Shown here: in pieces, positions 9,278 through 19,150 of the stretch
Position numbering within the stretch: position 1 is the stretch's first letter
How the letters are laid out: the number at the start of each line of letters is the position of its first letter
Assembly: GCA_000737985.1 (NCBI GenBank)
Contig: JNVT01000022.1
Coordinates: 1-64,000, forward strand
DNA: 64,000 nucleotides
Source: Gammaproteobacteria bacterium MFB021
Lineage (GTDB): Bacteria; Pseudomonadota; Gammaproteobacteria; Pseudomonadales; Halomonadaceae
Reading direction: 5' to 3'
Position numbers and translations under genes: made by a program
The notes under the pieces: model-generated
Databases searched by the model: none
What the model was told of the DNA's origin: nothing
The model's input: the letters and a program-made list of their open reading frames with translations, nothing else

Positions 9278-10152
9278 CCTCGGGGCCCTGGCTGGTACTC
9301 GGCGCGGGGGCGCTGGGGCAGCTGTTCGCGGCGCGACTCGCCGCGGCGAGCAATAGCGGGCAGATCATGCTGCGCGGGCGTCACGGTGCGGTGAATCAGG
9401 TGCGACTGCAGGAGATCGACGGTCGCTGGCATGCTCTGGCACTGGCGTCATTGGCGGTGCCGCCAGCGCTGGTGATCGTCGCCACCAAGGCGTTCGATGC
9501 CGAGCAGGCGCTGAAACAGGCGCAACTGGCACCGGATACTCCGCTGCTGCTGCTGCAGAACGGCTTCAGTGTGCAGCCGCGCCTGAGCAGAGAGTGGCCG
9601 GGCCCGGTGCTGTGCGCGGCGACCACCGAAGCGGCCTATCGCCGGCCGCTGCCGGCAACCGGGGTGGTCCACGCAGCAGCCGGCCACACCTGGCTCGGCG
9701 ATCTGGCCGGAGAGCATCGCGCCATGGCGGCCGCGGTCGCCGCGACACTCACCCGCGCCGGCCTGGCGGCCAGCGCCTGCGACGACATCGATGAGCGGCT
9801 GTGGCACAAGCTGGCGGTCAACGCCGTGATCAATACGCTGACGGCACGCCATCGGGTACTCAATGGTGCCCTCGCCGAGCCGCCGCTCCGCGCCGAGGTC
9901 GCAGCGCTGTGCGCGGAGATCGCGCAGCTGATGGCGGTGGCGAAGGTATCACCCCCGGCCGCGGGCTGGCAGGGTTGGGTCAGCGCGGTGATCGAGGCCA
10001 CCGCGGGCAACCGCTCGTCGATGCTCCAGGACGTGCTGGCCGGGCGTCGCACCGAGCGCGACGCCATTCTCGCGCCACTGCTCGCGCTCGCCGACACCCA
10101 CTCCCTCGCGGTACCCGGGCTGCGCGCCTGCTATCACGCCACCCCAGGCTGA
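9274..10152 (+). CDS. panE: 2-dehydropantoate 2-reductase (PanE/ApbA family)
   Basis: A 292-residue NADPH-dependent ketopantoate reductase of pantothenate and coenzyme A synthesis. The Rossmann motif GAGALGQLFAARLA is at the N-terminus. LLLLQNGF and the C-terminal helical domain with LWHKLAVNAVINTLTA carry the family signature, including the conserved Lys and Asn residues around the substrate site. The start ATG overlaps the topB stop. Family members outside true PanE exist, so the substrate assignment comes from similarity only. Confidence 0.85.
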   Translation: MTSGPWLVLGAGALGQLFAARLAAASNSGQIMLRGRHGAVNQVRLQEIDGRWHALALASLAVPPALVIVATKAFDAEQALKQAQLAPDTPLLLLQNGFSVQPRLSREWPGPVLCAATTEAAYRRPLPATGVVHAAAGHTWLGDLAGEHRAMAAAVAATLTRAGLAASACDDIDERLWHKLAVNAVINTLTARHRVLNGALAEPPLRAEVAALCAEIAQLMAVAKVSPPAAGWQGWVSAVIEATAGNRSSMLQDVLAGRRTERDAILAPLLALADTHSLAVPGLRACYHATPG

Positions 10153-10215
10153 CCGCCGGGGCCCCCGGGGCGCGGCGGCCGTACACGTCGAGTGGCCCTG
10201 ACCCTGAGCGGGGGC

Positions 10216-10545
10216 TCAGCCCGGACCGCCATCGAGGCGCCGGCGCAGCGTCTCTAGCTCCTCCATCAGCTCCAGAGCGAGCGCGGCGCCCGCCAGATTG
10301 ACCCCCAGGTCGCGCTGCAGGCGTCGGACCGTGCGCACCCGCGCCAGGCTGCTGCCGTAGAAGCGCCACTGCTCACGCTGGCGTCCTGCCGGAGTGAGAA
10401 TGCCCTCGTCGACCAGCTCGATCACCCACTCGGCGTGCACGGTGCAGCTGCGGCAAAGATCGCCCAGGGTCAGCAGCGGACGCTCGTCGAGGTTATCCCC
10501 TTCGAGCACCGAGTCGGCATCGGCAGATGAAAGATGTCGCGTCAT
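10216..10545 (-). CDS. cbpM: Chaperone modulatory protein CbpM
   Basis: A 109-residue MerR-like helix-turn-helix protein of the CbpM family, which binds the J domain of CbpA and inhibits its co-chaperone and DNA-binding activities. [27 protein letters not shown] matches the family core, followed by a C-terminal helix rich in Leu and Glu. Its ATG overlaps the cbpA stop (ATGA), so the pair is translationally coupled, the usual arrangement for cbpA-cbpM. The extra N-terminal 20 residues are not conserved in the family as I know it, so the true start could be slightly inside. Confidence 0.85.
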   Translation of the reverse strand: MTRHLSSADADSVLEGDNLDERPLLTLGDLCRSCTVHAEWVIELVDEGILTPAGRQREQWRFYGSSLARVRTVRRLQRDLGVNLAGAALALELMEELETLRRRLDGGPG

Positions 10546-11528
10546 GATCCGTTACCTCCCAGTTCGGCACGGGGATCGAAAGCGCTGGCCTCGGCCAGTT
10601 GGCGATAGGCGGCCGCCACCGCCTCGCTGTCGGCCGGCGGTGTCACCAGCGTTAGCTCGACGTAGAGATCGCCGGGCGGCGTGCCGGGGATGCCGCGCCC
10701 CTTGAGGCGTAGACGGCGCCCGCTACCGGAGCCGGCAGGCACCTTGAGGGTCACCTCGCCACCCGGTGTCGTCAACGCAAGCGTGGTACCCAGCGCCGCC
10801 TCCCAGGGCGCCACCGGTAGCGTCATGGCGACGTCACGTCCCTCGACCCGATAGCGCGAATGCGGGCGGAACTCCACCTCCAGATAGAGATCCCCGGCGG
10901 CGGCGCCGTTGGCGCCAGGACCACCCTGCCCGGCGAGGCGGATGCGCTGCCCGGCCTTGACGCCCTTGGGGATACGCACCTTGAGCGTGCGCTCCCGCGG
11001 GCGCAGATGCCCCTGCGGGTCGAACTCGGCGCGCTGCAGCGACAATGTGCGCGTGGCCCCCTGATAGGCATCCTCCAGTTCGATCAACACCTTGGCGTGG
11101 TGGTCCTCGCCGTGCAGCGCCTGATTACGGGTCCGACCAGCGCCCTCGAAACCGCCCGCGGCGTCGAACCCGGAGAAGCCGCCCCTGGCGCCACGGCGGC
11201 CGAACAGCGTCTCGAAGAAATCGCTGAAATCGGCACTCTCACCATGGGTATAGCCGCCGCCGCTGAACTCGAAGCCGGCATCCCAGTCGGGCGGCGCCTC
11301 GAAGCGTTCGCCCTCGCGCCCGCCGAGACGGTCATAGGCGGCGCGCTTCTCCGGATCCTTGAGCACCTCGTAGGCTTCGCCCAGCGCCTTGAAGCGCGCC
11401 TCGGCGTCGGCCTCGTGGCTGACATCGGGATGATACTTGCGCGCCAGCTTGCGATAGGCGCGCTTGATCTCCTCTTGGGTGGCGTCGCGCTCGACGCCGA
11501 GTACCGCATAGTAGTCCTTGAACTCCAT
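10542..11528 (-). CDS. cbpA: DnaJ-like co-chaperone CbpA
   Basis: A 328-residue type II J-protein. The J domain spans residues 1-70 with the HPD motif in [13 protein letters not shown] Gly/Phe-rich linker (about 80-135) follows, then two beta-rich DnaJ C-terminal substrate-binding domains; there is no zinc-finger domain. It stimulates DnaK ATPase and in E. coli also binds curved DNA. GGGAG lies upstream of the ATG at 11528. It is cotranscribed with cbpM, which overlaps its stop. Both are downstream of ppc on the same strand, with a 61-bp gap. Confidence 0.92.
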   Translation of the reverse strand: MEFKDYYAVLGVERDATQEEIKRAYRKLARKYHPDVSHEADAEARFKALGEAYEVLKDPEKRAAYDRLGGREGERFEAPPDWDAGFEFSGGGYTHGESADFSDFFETLFGRRGARGGFSGFDAAGGFEGAGRTRNQALHGEDHHAKVLIELEDAYQGATRTLSLQRAEFDPQGHLRPRERTLKVRIPKGVKAGQRIRLAGQGGPGANGAAAGDLYLEVEFRPHSRYRVEGRDVAMTLPVAPWEAALGTTLALTTPGGEVTLKVPAGSGSGRRLRLKGRGIPGTPPGDLYVELTLVTPPADSEAVAAAYRQLAEASAFDPRAELGGNGS

Positions 11529-11589
11529 CGGCGATCTCCCTTTGCCCAGCCCACGGGGCGATCACCTCGCCCCGATCCGACGCCACGCC

Positions 11590-14274
11590 TCAGCCGGTAT
11601 TGCGCAGTCCGGCGGCGATACCGGCCATGGTGACCATCAACGCCCGCGAGAGCGCCGGGCTGATGTCGCCGTCGGCATCGCGGTTACGCTGCAACAGCTC
11701 CGCCTGCAGCCCGTGCAGCGGGTCGATATAGGGGTTACGCACCTCGATCGCCTGACGGATCAGGGGCGTATCCTCGAGCAGCGTGCGCTGATCCAGGATC
11801 TGCAGCAGCACCGCTTCCAGGTCGACCAGACGCTGGCGCAGCGCCCCGCCCAGCTCGCGCAGCGCCGGGGCATCGACCAGCCGCTCCTCATAGTAGGCGG
11901 CGATCTGACCATCGGATTTGGCCAGCAGCATTTCCAGCATGTCCAGGTAGGTGCGGAAGAACGGCCACTGCTGGCGCATCTCGCGCAGCCGGGCCAGGCC
12001 GCCCTCCTCGGCCACCCGCGTGGCGAAGGCTTCGCCACTGCCCAGCCAGGCCGGCAGCATCAGTCGGATCTGTGTCCAGGCGAAGATCCACGGAATCGCG
12101 CGCAGCGTCTCGATGCCCCCCTGCTGACGCCGCTTGGCCGGGCGCGAGCCCAGTGGCAAGCGGCCCAGGGCGCTCTCCGGGGTCACCGCGCGGAAGTAAT
12201 CGACGAAGTCCGGGTTCTCGCGCACCACGCCGACATAGGCGGCGTGGGCCACATCGGCCAGGCGGTCCATCTCCTCGCGCCAGGCCGGCTGCGGCGCCGG
12301 CGGCGGCAGCAGGGTCGCCTCCAGCACCGCGCAGGTGTAGATCTCCATCGAGCGCAGCGCGATATCCGGCTGACCGAACTTGAAGCGGATCATTTCGCCC
12401 TGCTCGGTGACCCGAAGACTGCCGTTCACCGAACCCGGCGGCTGCGACAGGATGGCGGCATGGGCCGGGCCGCCGCCGCGCCCCACGGTACCGCCACGGC
12501 CGTGGAACAGGGTCAGCGCCACGCCGCCCTCGCGGCACACCTCGACCAGCCGCTCCTGGGCGCGGTACTGGGCCCAGGCCGCCGCTAGCTGGCCGGCGTC
12601 CTTGGCCGAGTCGGAGTAGCCGATCATCACTTCCTGATAGTCACCGGCGATCGCCCGATACCCCGGCAGCGCCAGCAGCCGCTCGATCACCGCGCCGGCG
12701 CGGTCGAGGTCGTCGAGGGTCTCGAACAGCGGCGCGATGGGCAGATTCAGGCCCTCGCCGGCCTCCTTCATCAGCAGCGCCACCGCCAGCACGTCGGAGG
12801 GCTGCTGGGCCATCGAGATGATGTAGGTGCCCAGCGCCTCGCGCTGCTCGCGACCGATCACGCGGAAGGTGTCGAGCACCTCGCGCGCCTCGGCGGAGCA
12901 GGCCCAGCGCGGCGGCACCAGCGGCCGCGGCGAGGCCAGCTCGTCGAGCAGGAACTGCTGGCGCTGCGCTTCCGGCCATTCCAGATAGCTGCCGAGTTCG
13001 AGATGACGGGTCAGCTCGTCGAGGCACTGGGCGTGGCGCGAGCCATCCTGGCGCACGTCGAGCTTGGCCAGGGTCACCCCGAACACCCCGACCCGGCGCA
13101 GGGTATCGAGCAGCACACCGTTGGCGATGGTCTCCAGACCGACGTCACACAGCGAGCGGTAGCAGGCCAAGAGTGGCGCATGCAGCTGCGCGCGGGTCTC
13201 GATGATCGGGGCGTCTGCCACCGGTTCGCCATCGAGCCGGGCGCGGGCCCAGGCGCGAGTCGCCTCCAGCCGGGTGGTGAGCTGCTTGAGCAGGGCGCGG
13301 TAGGGTTCGGGATCGTCGCCCACCTCGGCGCGCAGGGCGTCGCTGGCCTGCCACATCGACAGCTCGGCACGCAGCTGCTCGAGATCGCGCAGGTAGAGAT
13401 CCGCGGCCATCCAGCGGCCCAGCAGCAACACTTCCTGGGTGACCGCCGCAGTGACGTTGGGGTTGCCGTCGCGGTCACCGCCCATCCACGAGGCGAAACG
13501 GATCGGCGAGGCGTCCAGCGGCAGGCGCTCGCCGGTGGCGTCGAGCAGCAGCGCATCGAGATCACGATGGAAAGTCGGCACCGCCTGCCACAGCGCGTTC
13601 TCGATCACCGCGAAGCCCCACTTGGCCTCGTCCACCGGTGTCGGCCGCTCATGACGAATCTCGTCGGTATGCCAGGACTGGGCGATCAGCTCCTCGAGCC
13701 GTCCCTGGGCGCGCTGCAGCACCTCGGGGTGTTCAGCGCTGGTCTCGATCCGACTCAGGCACTCGTCGATGGCATCGTACTTCTGGATCAGCGTGCGCCG
13801 GATGACCTCGGTCGGGTGCGCGGTCAGCACCAGATCGACACGCATCCCGGCCAGCGCATCGACGATCTCGCGGGGCGACTTGCCGGCAGAAGCGATACGT
13901 CCGATCAGCTCGCCCAGATCGGGCTGGGTGCCGGGGCGGTAGTCCTCGACCCGACGAAAGCGCGCTCGATAGTGCTGCTCGGCGATGTTGGAGAAGTTCA
14001 GAAACTGGTTGAAGGCGCGGGTCACCGGCAGCAGCTCGTCATCGGGCAGCGCGCGCAGATAGTCGATCAGCGCGTGGCGATCGGACGCCTCGGCACGCTG
14101 GCGCCCCTGCTTGGCCAGCGCGCGGATCGCCTCGATGCGATCGACGAAATCGGCGCCCATGTCGTTGGCGATGGTTCTGCCCAGGCTATCACCCAGCAGC
14201 CTGACGTTTTCCCTGAGCGATTCGTGCAGCGAAGTGTCGTGGTCCGACGTCCTGGTGTCTTGCTCTGAACTCAT
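11590..14274 (-). CDS. ppc: Phosphoenolpyruvate carboxylase
   Basis: An 894-residue enzyme that carboxylates phosphoenolpyruvate to oxaloacetate, refilling the TCA cycle. Diagnostic motifs are all present: VLTAHPTEVIRRT with the catalytic His, GYSDSAKDAGQLAA, FHGRGGTVGRGGGP (glycine-rich catalytic loop), and a C-terminal RNTG ending as in other proteobacterial enzymes. The start at 14274 has AGAGGAAC upstream; the frame extends to 14403 but the extra stretch lacks conserved sequence. Confidence 0.96.
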   Translation of the reverse strand: MSSEQDTRTSDHDTSLHESLRENVRLLGDSLGRTIANDMGADFVDRIEAIRALAKQGRQRAEASDRHALIDYLRALPDDELLPVTRAFNQFLNFSNIAEQHYRARFRRVEDYRPGTQPDLGELIGRIASAGKSPREIVDALAGMRVDLVLTAHPTEVIRRTLIQKYDAIDECLSRIETSAEHPEVLQRAQGRLEELIAQSWHTDEIRHERPTPVDEAKWGFAVIENALWQAVPTFHRDLDALLLDATGERLPLDASPIRFASWMGGDRDGNPNVTAAVTQEVLLLGRWMAADLYLRDLEQLRAELSMWQASDALRAEVGDDPEPYRALLKQLTTRLEATRAWARARLDGEPVADAPIIETRAQLHAPLLACYRSLCDVGLETIANGVLLDTLRRVGVFGVTLAKLDVRQDGSRHAQCLDELTRHLELGSYLEWPEAQRQQFLLDELASPRPLVPPRWACSAEAREVLDTFRVIGREQREALGTYIISMAQQPSDVLAVALLMKEAGEGLNLPIAPLFETLDDLDRAGAVIERLLALPGYRAIAGDYQEVMIGYSDSAKDAGQLAAAWAQYRAQERLVEVCREGGVALTLFHGRGGTVGRGGGPAHAAILSQPPGSVNGSLRVTEQGEMIRFKFGQPDIALRSMEIYTCAVLEATLLPPPAPQPAWREEMDRLADVAHAAYVGVVRENPDFVDYFRAVTPESALGRLPLGSRPAKRRQQGGIETLRAIPWIFAWTQIRLMLPAWLGSGEAFATRVAEEGGLARLREMRQQWPFFRTYLDMLEMLLAKSDGQIAAYYEERLVDAPALRELGGALRQRLVDLEAVLLQILDQRTLLEDTPLIRQAIEVRNPYIDPLHGLQAELLQRNRDADGDISPALSRALMVTMAGIAAGLRNTG

Positions 14275-14471
14275 GAAAGTTCCTCTGCGGGCGGCGATGG
14301 GCGATGGCGACGCCCGGCCTGACGACGACAGATGCGCCGGCAACAAGCCGGGTGACGCAGACAGTATGATCCAGAATAGCCACAAGCGAGGCACACCTGG
14401 CAAGCGCTCTCGCCCACTGATTCTCCTGCCGGGGGCAAGCGCCGCGGTCGCGTTCGGCTAGCGCACGCCCA

Positions 14472-14543
14472 TTCCTGCTGGTGCTCCCGCGGCTAGTCCT
14501 GCTGGCACTCCAGCATCTATTCCTGCTGGCGCTCCCGCGTCTT
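14472..14543. repeat. Three 24-bp tandem repeats at the mazG 3' end
   Basis: Three imperfect 24-bp units start at 14472, 14496 and 14520; each contains TTCCTGCTGG or GTCCTGCTGG plus GCTCCCGCG or a variant. The third copy covers the last codons and stop of mazG; the other two lie just beyond it. This looks like slippage or unequal duplication of the gene end. Confidence 0.75.
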
Positions 14544-15377
14544 GGCCGCCTGCCAGTGGCGCTCCATCTGTGCCAGCGCGGCATCACCGGGGGTGACACC
14601 CTCTTGTGCCAGGCCATCCTCGACGTGGCGGAAGCGGTGCTCGAACTTGTGGTTGGTGCGCCGCAGCATCTGCTCGGGGTCGCACTTCAGCCGCCGTGCC
14701 AGATTGACCACCGCGAACAGCAGATCGCCCACCTCGGTCTGGGCGTGCTGGCGATCGCCGTCGGCGAGGGCCGATTCGACCTCCGCCAGCTCTTCCCGAA
14801 TCTTGTCGATGACGCCGTGCTCGTCGGGCCAGTCGAAGCCCTGGCCGGCGGCGCGCTTGCTCAGCTTGGCCGCGCGGGTCAGCGCCGGCAGCCCGGCGGG
14901 GATGTCATCCAGCGCCGAGGGGCGTTGCGTGCCCTGGGCGCTACGCGCCTCGCGCTCCTCGGCCTTGAGCGCCTCCCAGCGCGCCTTGACCTCGGACTCG
15001 GCGACGGCGCCATCGCTGCGCCGCGAGGTCAGGGTGCCGTCGGGAAACACATGCGGATGGCGACGCAGCATCTTGGCGGTCAGGGCGTGGACGATATCGG
15101 CAAATTCGAAGCGCCCCGCCTCGCGCGCGAACTGGCTGTAGTAGACCACCTGGAACAGCAGGTCGCCGAGCTCGCCGGGCAGTTCGTCGAAGGCGCGGCG
15201 CTCGATCGCGTCGGCCACCTCGTAGGCCTCCTCCAGGGTGTGCGGCACGATCGAGTCCCAGTCCTGCTTGAGATCCCACGGGCAGCCGTCACGGGGGTCG
15301 CGCAGCACCGCCATCAGCGTCAGCAGATCGTCGAGGGTGTAGCGTTGGGTCGCGGTGTTCTCGTCGGTCAGGCTCAC
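14517..15377 (-). CDS. mazG: Nucleoside triphosphate pyrophosphohydrolase MazG
   Basis: A 286-residue tandem-domain NTP pyrophosphohydrolase that degrades non-canonical or excess NTPs and moderates ppGpp levels. Two all-alpha MazG domains are visible: DPRDGCPWDLKQDW with HTLEEAYEVADAIE and ELGDLLFQVVYYSQ in the first, and REELAEVESALA with EVGDLLFAVVNLARRL in the second. The GTG start at 15377 overlaps the relA TGA, which suits the known mazG-relA functional pairing; the longer frame to 15650 is only a shadow of relA. The C-terminus REREWQ-like end lies in a tandem repeat. Confidence 0.93.
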   Translation of the reverse strand: MSLTDENTATQRYTLDDLLTLMAVLRDPRDGCPWDLKQDWDSIVPHTLEEAYEVADAIERRAFDELPGELGDLLFQVVYYSQFAREAGRFEFADIVHALTAKMLRRHPHVFPDGTLTSRRSDGAVAESEVKARWEALKAEEREARSAQGTQRPSALDDIPAGLPALTRAAKLSKRAAGQGFDWPDEHGVIDKIREELAEVESALADGDRQHAQTEVGDLLFAVVNLARRLKCDPEQMLRRTNHKFEHRFRHVEDGLAQEGVTPGDAALAQMERHWQAAKTRERQQE

Positions 15378-17623
15378 TGGATCTGTCCCTGGCGCAGGCG
15401 TTTGACGTCGATCACGTTGGGCAACTGCTGGATACGCGAGAAGATGCGCTCCAGCGCCTCGAGCCCATCGACCTCGAGGGTGATGCGCATACGCGCGATG
15501 TTGTCGTGCTTGTCGGTGGCGGTATTCACCGAGGTGACGTTGATCCGATCGCTGGAGAGCACGTGGGTGACATCGCGCAGCAGTCCCGAGCGGTCCCAGG
15601 CCTCGATCTCGATATCCACCGGATACTGGGTTCGCGCGCGGTCGCCCCACTCGACGTCAACGATGCGCCGCGGCTCTTCGCTGCGCAGCTGCAGCACGTT
15701 GGCGCAGTCCTGGCGGTGGATGGTGACCCCACGTCCCTGGGTGATATAGCCGATGATCTGATCGCCGGGCACCGGGTGGCAGCAGTTGGCCATCAGCGTC
15801 TTGAGGTTGCCCACCCCGAGGACGGTGATGCCGTCGCCGGCCTCCCGCGACGGCTGGCGCTTGGGCTTGGTCAGCAGACGGTCGAGCTGCTCCTGGTCGT
15901 CGCTCTCGCCGAACTTCTGCTGCGCCTGGTGCAGCACTTGGCCGATGCGCAGGTCGCCGGCGCCGATCGCCGCGTACATGTCCTCGGCGCTGGTGTAGTT
16001 GACCGTCTCGGCGAGCCGGGTGAGATCGATGCCTTCGATATCCAGACGCCGGAACTCGCGGTCGAAGATCGCCTTGCCCTCTTCCAGGTTCTGCTCGCGC
16101 GCCTGCTGCTTGAACCACGCCTGGATCTTGGCCCGCGCCCGCGAGGTGCGCACGTAGCCCAGATTGGGGTTGAGCCAGTCACGGCTGGGGGCACTCTTGG
16201 TCGCGGTGAGGATCTCCACCTGCTGGCCGGTCCGGAGCAGGTAGGTCAACGGCACGATGCGCCCGTCGACCTTGGCCCCGCGGCAGCGATGGCCGATCTC
16301 GGTGTGCACGCGGTAGGCGAAGTCGATCGGCGTCGCCACCTGCGGCATGTCGATGACGTGACCATCGGGCGTGAACACATAGATGCGATCCGGGGCCACG
16401 TCGCTGGAGAGCCCTTCACGGAAGTCGCCGACGTCGCCGACCTCCTCCTGCCACTCCAGAACCTGGCGCAGCCAGGCGATCTTCTCTTCGTAGCTGCGGC
16501 TCTTGGGATCGAGATCGGTGCCCTTGTAGCGCCAGTGGGCGCAGACCCCGAGTTCGGCCTCCTCGTGCATGGCGAAGGTGCGCACCTGGATCTCCAGCAC
16601 CTTGTTCTCGGGGCCGAAGACCGCGGTGTGCAGCGACTGGTAGCCGTTCTTCTTGGGGTTGGCGATATAGTCGTCGAACTCGTTGGGCACATGGTGCCAG
16701 CGCGAGTGCACCACCCCCAGCGTGGTGTAGCAGTCGGCGATCTCGGGCACCAGAATGCGCACCGCACGCACGTCGTAGACCTGGGAGAAGTCGATGTGCT
16801 TGCGCTGCATCTTGCGCCAGATCGAATAGATGTGCTTGGCGCGGCCGTCGACCTGATAGTGGCTGATTCCCTGACGCTCGAGCAGCGTCTCGAGGGTGGC
16901 GACCACCTCCTTGATGTAGCGATCGCGGTCGAGGCGCTTCTCCGCCAGCTGCTTGGCGATCGACTTGTACTCGCTCTCGTGGAGATAGCGGAAGGCCAGG
17001 TCCTCGAGCTCCCACTTCACCTGGCCGACGCCGAGCCGGTGTGCCAGCGGCGCGTAGATATCGAATACCTCGCGCGCCACCCGCAGGCGCTTCTCGCGCG
17101 AGGCATCCTTGACCTGACGCAGGGCACAGGTGCGCTCGGCGATCTTGATCAGCGCCACGCGCACGTCGTCGACCATGGTCACCAGCATCTTGCGCAGGTT
17201 CTCCTGCTGATTGTGCTGGGAGAGTCCCTGCTTGGGCGCCTGCAGTTGGCTGATCGCAGCCATGCTGAGCACGCCTTCGATCAGTTGCGCAACCTCCCGC
17301 CCCTGACGCTTGGCCACGCCCTCGACGCTGATCAGGCCCCGGCGCACGCTGCGATAGAGTACCGCCGCCTCCAGCGTCGGCTGATCGAGCCGTAGCTGGC
17401 TGAGGATATCGGCCATCTCCAGACCGGTGAGCAGGCTCAGCCCGGGTACACTCTCCTGAGCCGTCGCCTGCGGGTTCTCCCCCACGGCGCGCGCCAGCTC
17501 GCACGCCTGACGCATGCGCTGCGGGTCACGCAGCGTCACTTCGTCGTTCAACCGCTCGAGCCATCCCTCGAGATCGATACCGCCGGGGCCGACCGACGGC
17601 TGATCCTCACGCACCTTGACCAT
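15374..17623 (-). CDS. relA: GTP pyrophosphokinase RelA
   Basis: A 749-residue ribosome-associated (p)ppGpp synthetase of the stringent response. The order is a pseudo-hydrolase domain, the synthetase domain (YSIWRKMQRK, YDVRAVRILV, GYQSLHTAVFGPE), TGS (about 410-475, DRIYVFTPDGHVIDMPQ), a helical/zinc-finger region with NCCHPVPGD, and a C-terminal ACT domain. The His-Asp motif of active hydrolases is absent (LEAAVLYRSVRRG at the site), which distinguishes RelA from SpoT. It lies between rlmD and mazG on the same strand, as in Pseudomonas and E. coli. MazG starts on its stop codon. Confidence 0.95.
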   Translation of the reverse strand: MVKVREDQPSVGPGGIDLEGWLERLNDEVTLRDPQRMRQACELARAVGENPQATAQESVPGLSLLTGLEMADILSQLRLDQPTLEAAVLYRSVRRGLISVEGVAKRQGREVAQLIEGVLSMAAISQLQAPKQGLSQHNQQENLRKMLVTMVDDVRVALIKIAERTCALRQVKDASREKRLRVAREVFDIYAPLAHRLGVGQVKWELEDLAFRYLHESEYKSIAKQLAEKRLDRDRYIKEVVATLETLLERQGISHYQVDGRAKHIYSIWRKMQRKHIDFSQVYDVRAVRILVPEIADCYTTLGVVHSRWHHVPNEFDDYIANPKKNGYQSLHTAVFGPENKVLEIQVRTFAMHEEAELGVCAHWRYKGTDLDPKSRSYEEKIAWLRQVLEWQEEVGDVGDFREGLSSDVAPDRIYVFTPDGHVIDMPQVATPIDFAYRVHTEIGHRCRGAKVDGRIVPLTYLLRTGQQVEILTATKSAPSRDWLNPNLGYVRTSRARAKIQAWFKQQAREQNLEEGKAIFDREFRRLDIEGIDLTRLAETVNYTSAEDMYAAIGAGDLRIGQVLHQAQQKFGESDDQEQLDRLLTKPKRQPSREAGDGITVLGVGNLKTLMANCCHPVPGDQIIGYITQGRGVTIHRQDCANVLQLRSEEPRRIVDVEWGDRARTQYPVDIEIEAWDRSGLLRDVTHVLSSDRINVTSVNTATDKHDNIARMRITLEVDGLEALERIFSRIQQLPNVIDVKRLRQGQIQ

Positions 17624-17659
17624 GCCTGTCCTCGCCTCCTGGAGCCCCTTGATGCCGCC

Positions 17660-17680
17660 GCCTGCCGCTGAACGGCAGGC
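17660..17680. other. 8-bp-stem hairpin between rlmD and relA
   Basis: GCCTGCCG and CGGCAGGC are separated by CTGAA. The hairpin lies in the 122-bp gap between the rlmD stop and the relA start. No U-tract follows on either strand, so it is not a standard intrinsic terminator; it could attenuate read-through or mark a processing site. Confidence 0.4.
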
Positions 17681-17745
17681 CCCGCGACACCGGGCTTTCG
17701 TTGTTCGTGATAATAGCTGTCTAGTCGCTTGCGCGTTGATTCAAG

Positions 17746-19149
17746 TCAATCGTGATCGGTACCGCCGGCCCCGAGCGCCACCTCCGGGCGCGTGAACAGC
17801 GCCAGCGACTCCAGATGCGCGGTGTGCGGGAACATGTCGGCGACCGCCAGCCGTCGCAGCACCAGACCACCGGCAACGAGATGCGCCGCATCACGCGCCA
17901 ACGAGGCCGGGTCACACGAGACGTAGAGCACCTGCGCCACCTCGCTCTGCGCCACCCGCCGGCAGAGCGCATCGGCGCCATCCCGCGGCGGGTCGAGAAT
18001 CAAGGTGTCGTGCTCCGCCAGCAGTGCCTCCAGAGCCGAGTCCGGCGCACTCAAGTCCGCCTGCATCGCCGTCACCGCGGGAAGGGCATTGGCGTCGGCG
18101 TTGGCACGCAGGCGCTCGACCATCGCCTGGCTGCCCTCGACGGCGGTCACCGCCGCCACCTCATCGGCCAGCGCCAGCGAGAAGTTGCCGATGCCGGCAA
18201 ACAGATCGAGCAGCCGCATGCGCGGTGTCGGTGTCAGCCAGGCGCGGGCGGTATCGATCAGACGCTGATTGATCTCGGCGTTGACCTGGACGAAATCCCC
18301 CGGCGCCAGTGCCAACGTCACCGCGCGGGCGGCACCCTGCACCCTCACCGCCAGCGTGGGCGCCGCACCCAGCCAGTGCAGCTGAGGCTGCTCGCGGCCC
18401 TGCAGCTGGGCCACCGCGACGTCATGGCGCTCGCCGAAGCGGCGCCAGCGCTCACTGTCCTCGCTCACCTCGCGCAGTTGACGCACCACCACCACCGGCG
18501 TGGCGTGATCATCCAGCAGCAGCTCCAGATGGCCGACATGGCGCGGTACGTCCAGCGTCGCAAGCAGCTCGCGCAGCGGTGCCAGCAGCGCAGCGAGTGC
18601 CGGTGCCAATACCATGCAGCCGACGATATCGACCAGTTGATCGCTGCCGCGGGCGCGGAAACCGAGATGCACACGTCCCTCGCCGTCACGCTTGACGCCG
18701 AGCCGGGCGCGCCGGCGATAGCCGACATCGGCGCCGGCGATCAGTCCCAACTCGCTGGGGGCCTCGATGCCCTGCCGGACGAGCAGCTCACTCACCACCC
18801 GGCGCTTGTGCTCGCGCTGGGCGGCGATCTCCATGTGCTGCAGATCACAGCCGCCACAGCGGTCGAAATAGACGCAGGGCGGGGTGACCCGCTCGGGCGC
18901 GCTGACCAGGCGCTGGCGCACGTGGGCCTCGTCGAAGCGCCGTCGCTCGCGGTGCACCGCCACCTCGACCCGTTCGCCGGGCAGCGCGCCGCTGACGAAC
19001 ACCGTCTTGCCACTGGCCGCGCGCGCCACGCCGCGACCGTCGTGGGCCAGGCGCTCGATATACAACCCCGGCGCTGCGGTTTTCCCGCTGGCGGCGGCCA
19101 TGCTTTCCCGTTTGCGCACCGGCGTGCGGCGTTTCCCCAGCATCGCCAT
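17746..19149 (-). CDS. rlmD: 23S rRNA (uracil-1939 C5)-methyltransferase RlmD
   Basis: A 467-residue SAM-dependent methyltransferase. The N-terminal TRAM domain includes IERLAHDGRGVAR and is followed by the iron-sulphur ligands CVYFDRCGGCDLQH. The Rossmann SAM site includes LLDLFAGIGNFSLALA, and the catalytic region is LYVSCDPASLARD. It modifies U1939 of 23S rRNA. The N-terminus MAMLGKRRTPVRKRE matches the basic start seen in RlmD; this ATG at 19149 follows the cysM stop by one base, so the two are coupled. The frame runs to 19203 inside cysM but without a start signal. Confidence 0.92.
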   Translation of the reverse strand: MAMLGKRRTPVRKRESMAAASGKTAAPGLYIERLAHDGRGVARAASGKTVFVSGALPGERVEVAVHRERRRFDEAHVRQRLVSAPERVTPPCVYFDRCGGCDLQHMEIAAQREHKRRVVSELLVRQGIEAPSELGLIAGADVGYRRRARLGVKRDGEGRVHLGFRARGSDQLVDIVGCMVLAPALAALLAPLRELLATLDVPRHVGHLELLLDDHATPVVVVRQLREVSEDSERWRRFGERHDVAVAQLQGREQPQLHWLGAAPTLAVRVQGAARAVTLALAPGDFVQVNAEINQRLIDTARAWLTPTPRMRLLDLFAGIGNFSLALADEVAAVTAVEGSQAMVERLRANADANALPAVTAMQADLSAPDSALEALLAEHDTLILDPPRDGADALCRRVAQSEVAQVLYVSCDPASLARDAAHLVAGGLVLRRLAVADMFPHTAHLESLALFTRPEVALGAGGTDHD

Positions 19150-19150
19150 C

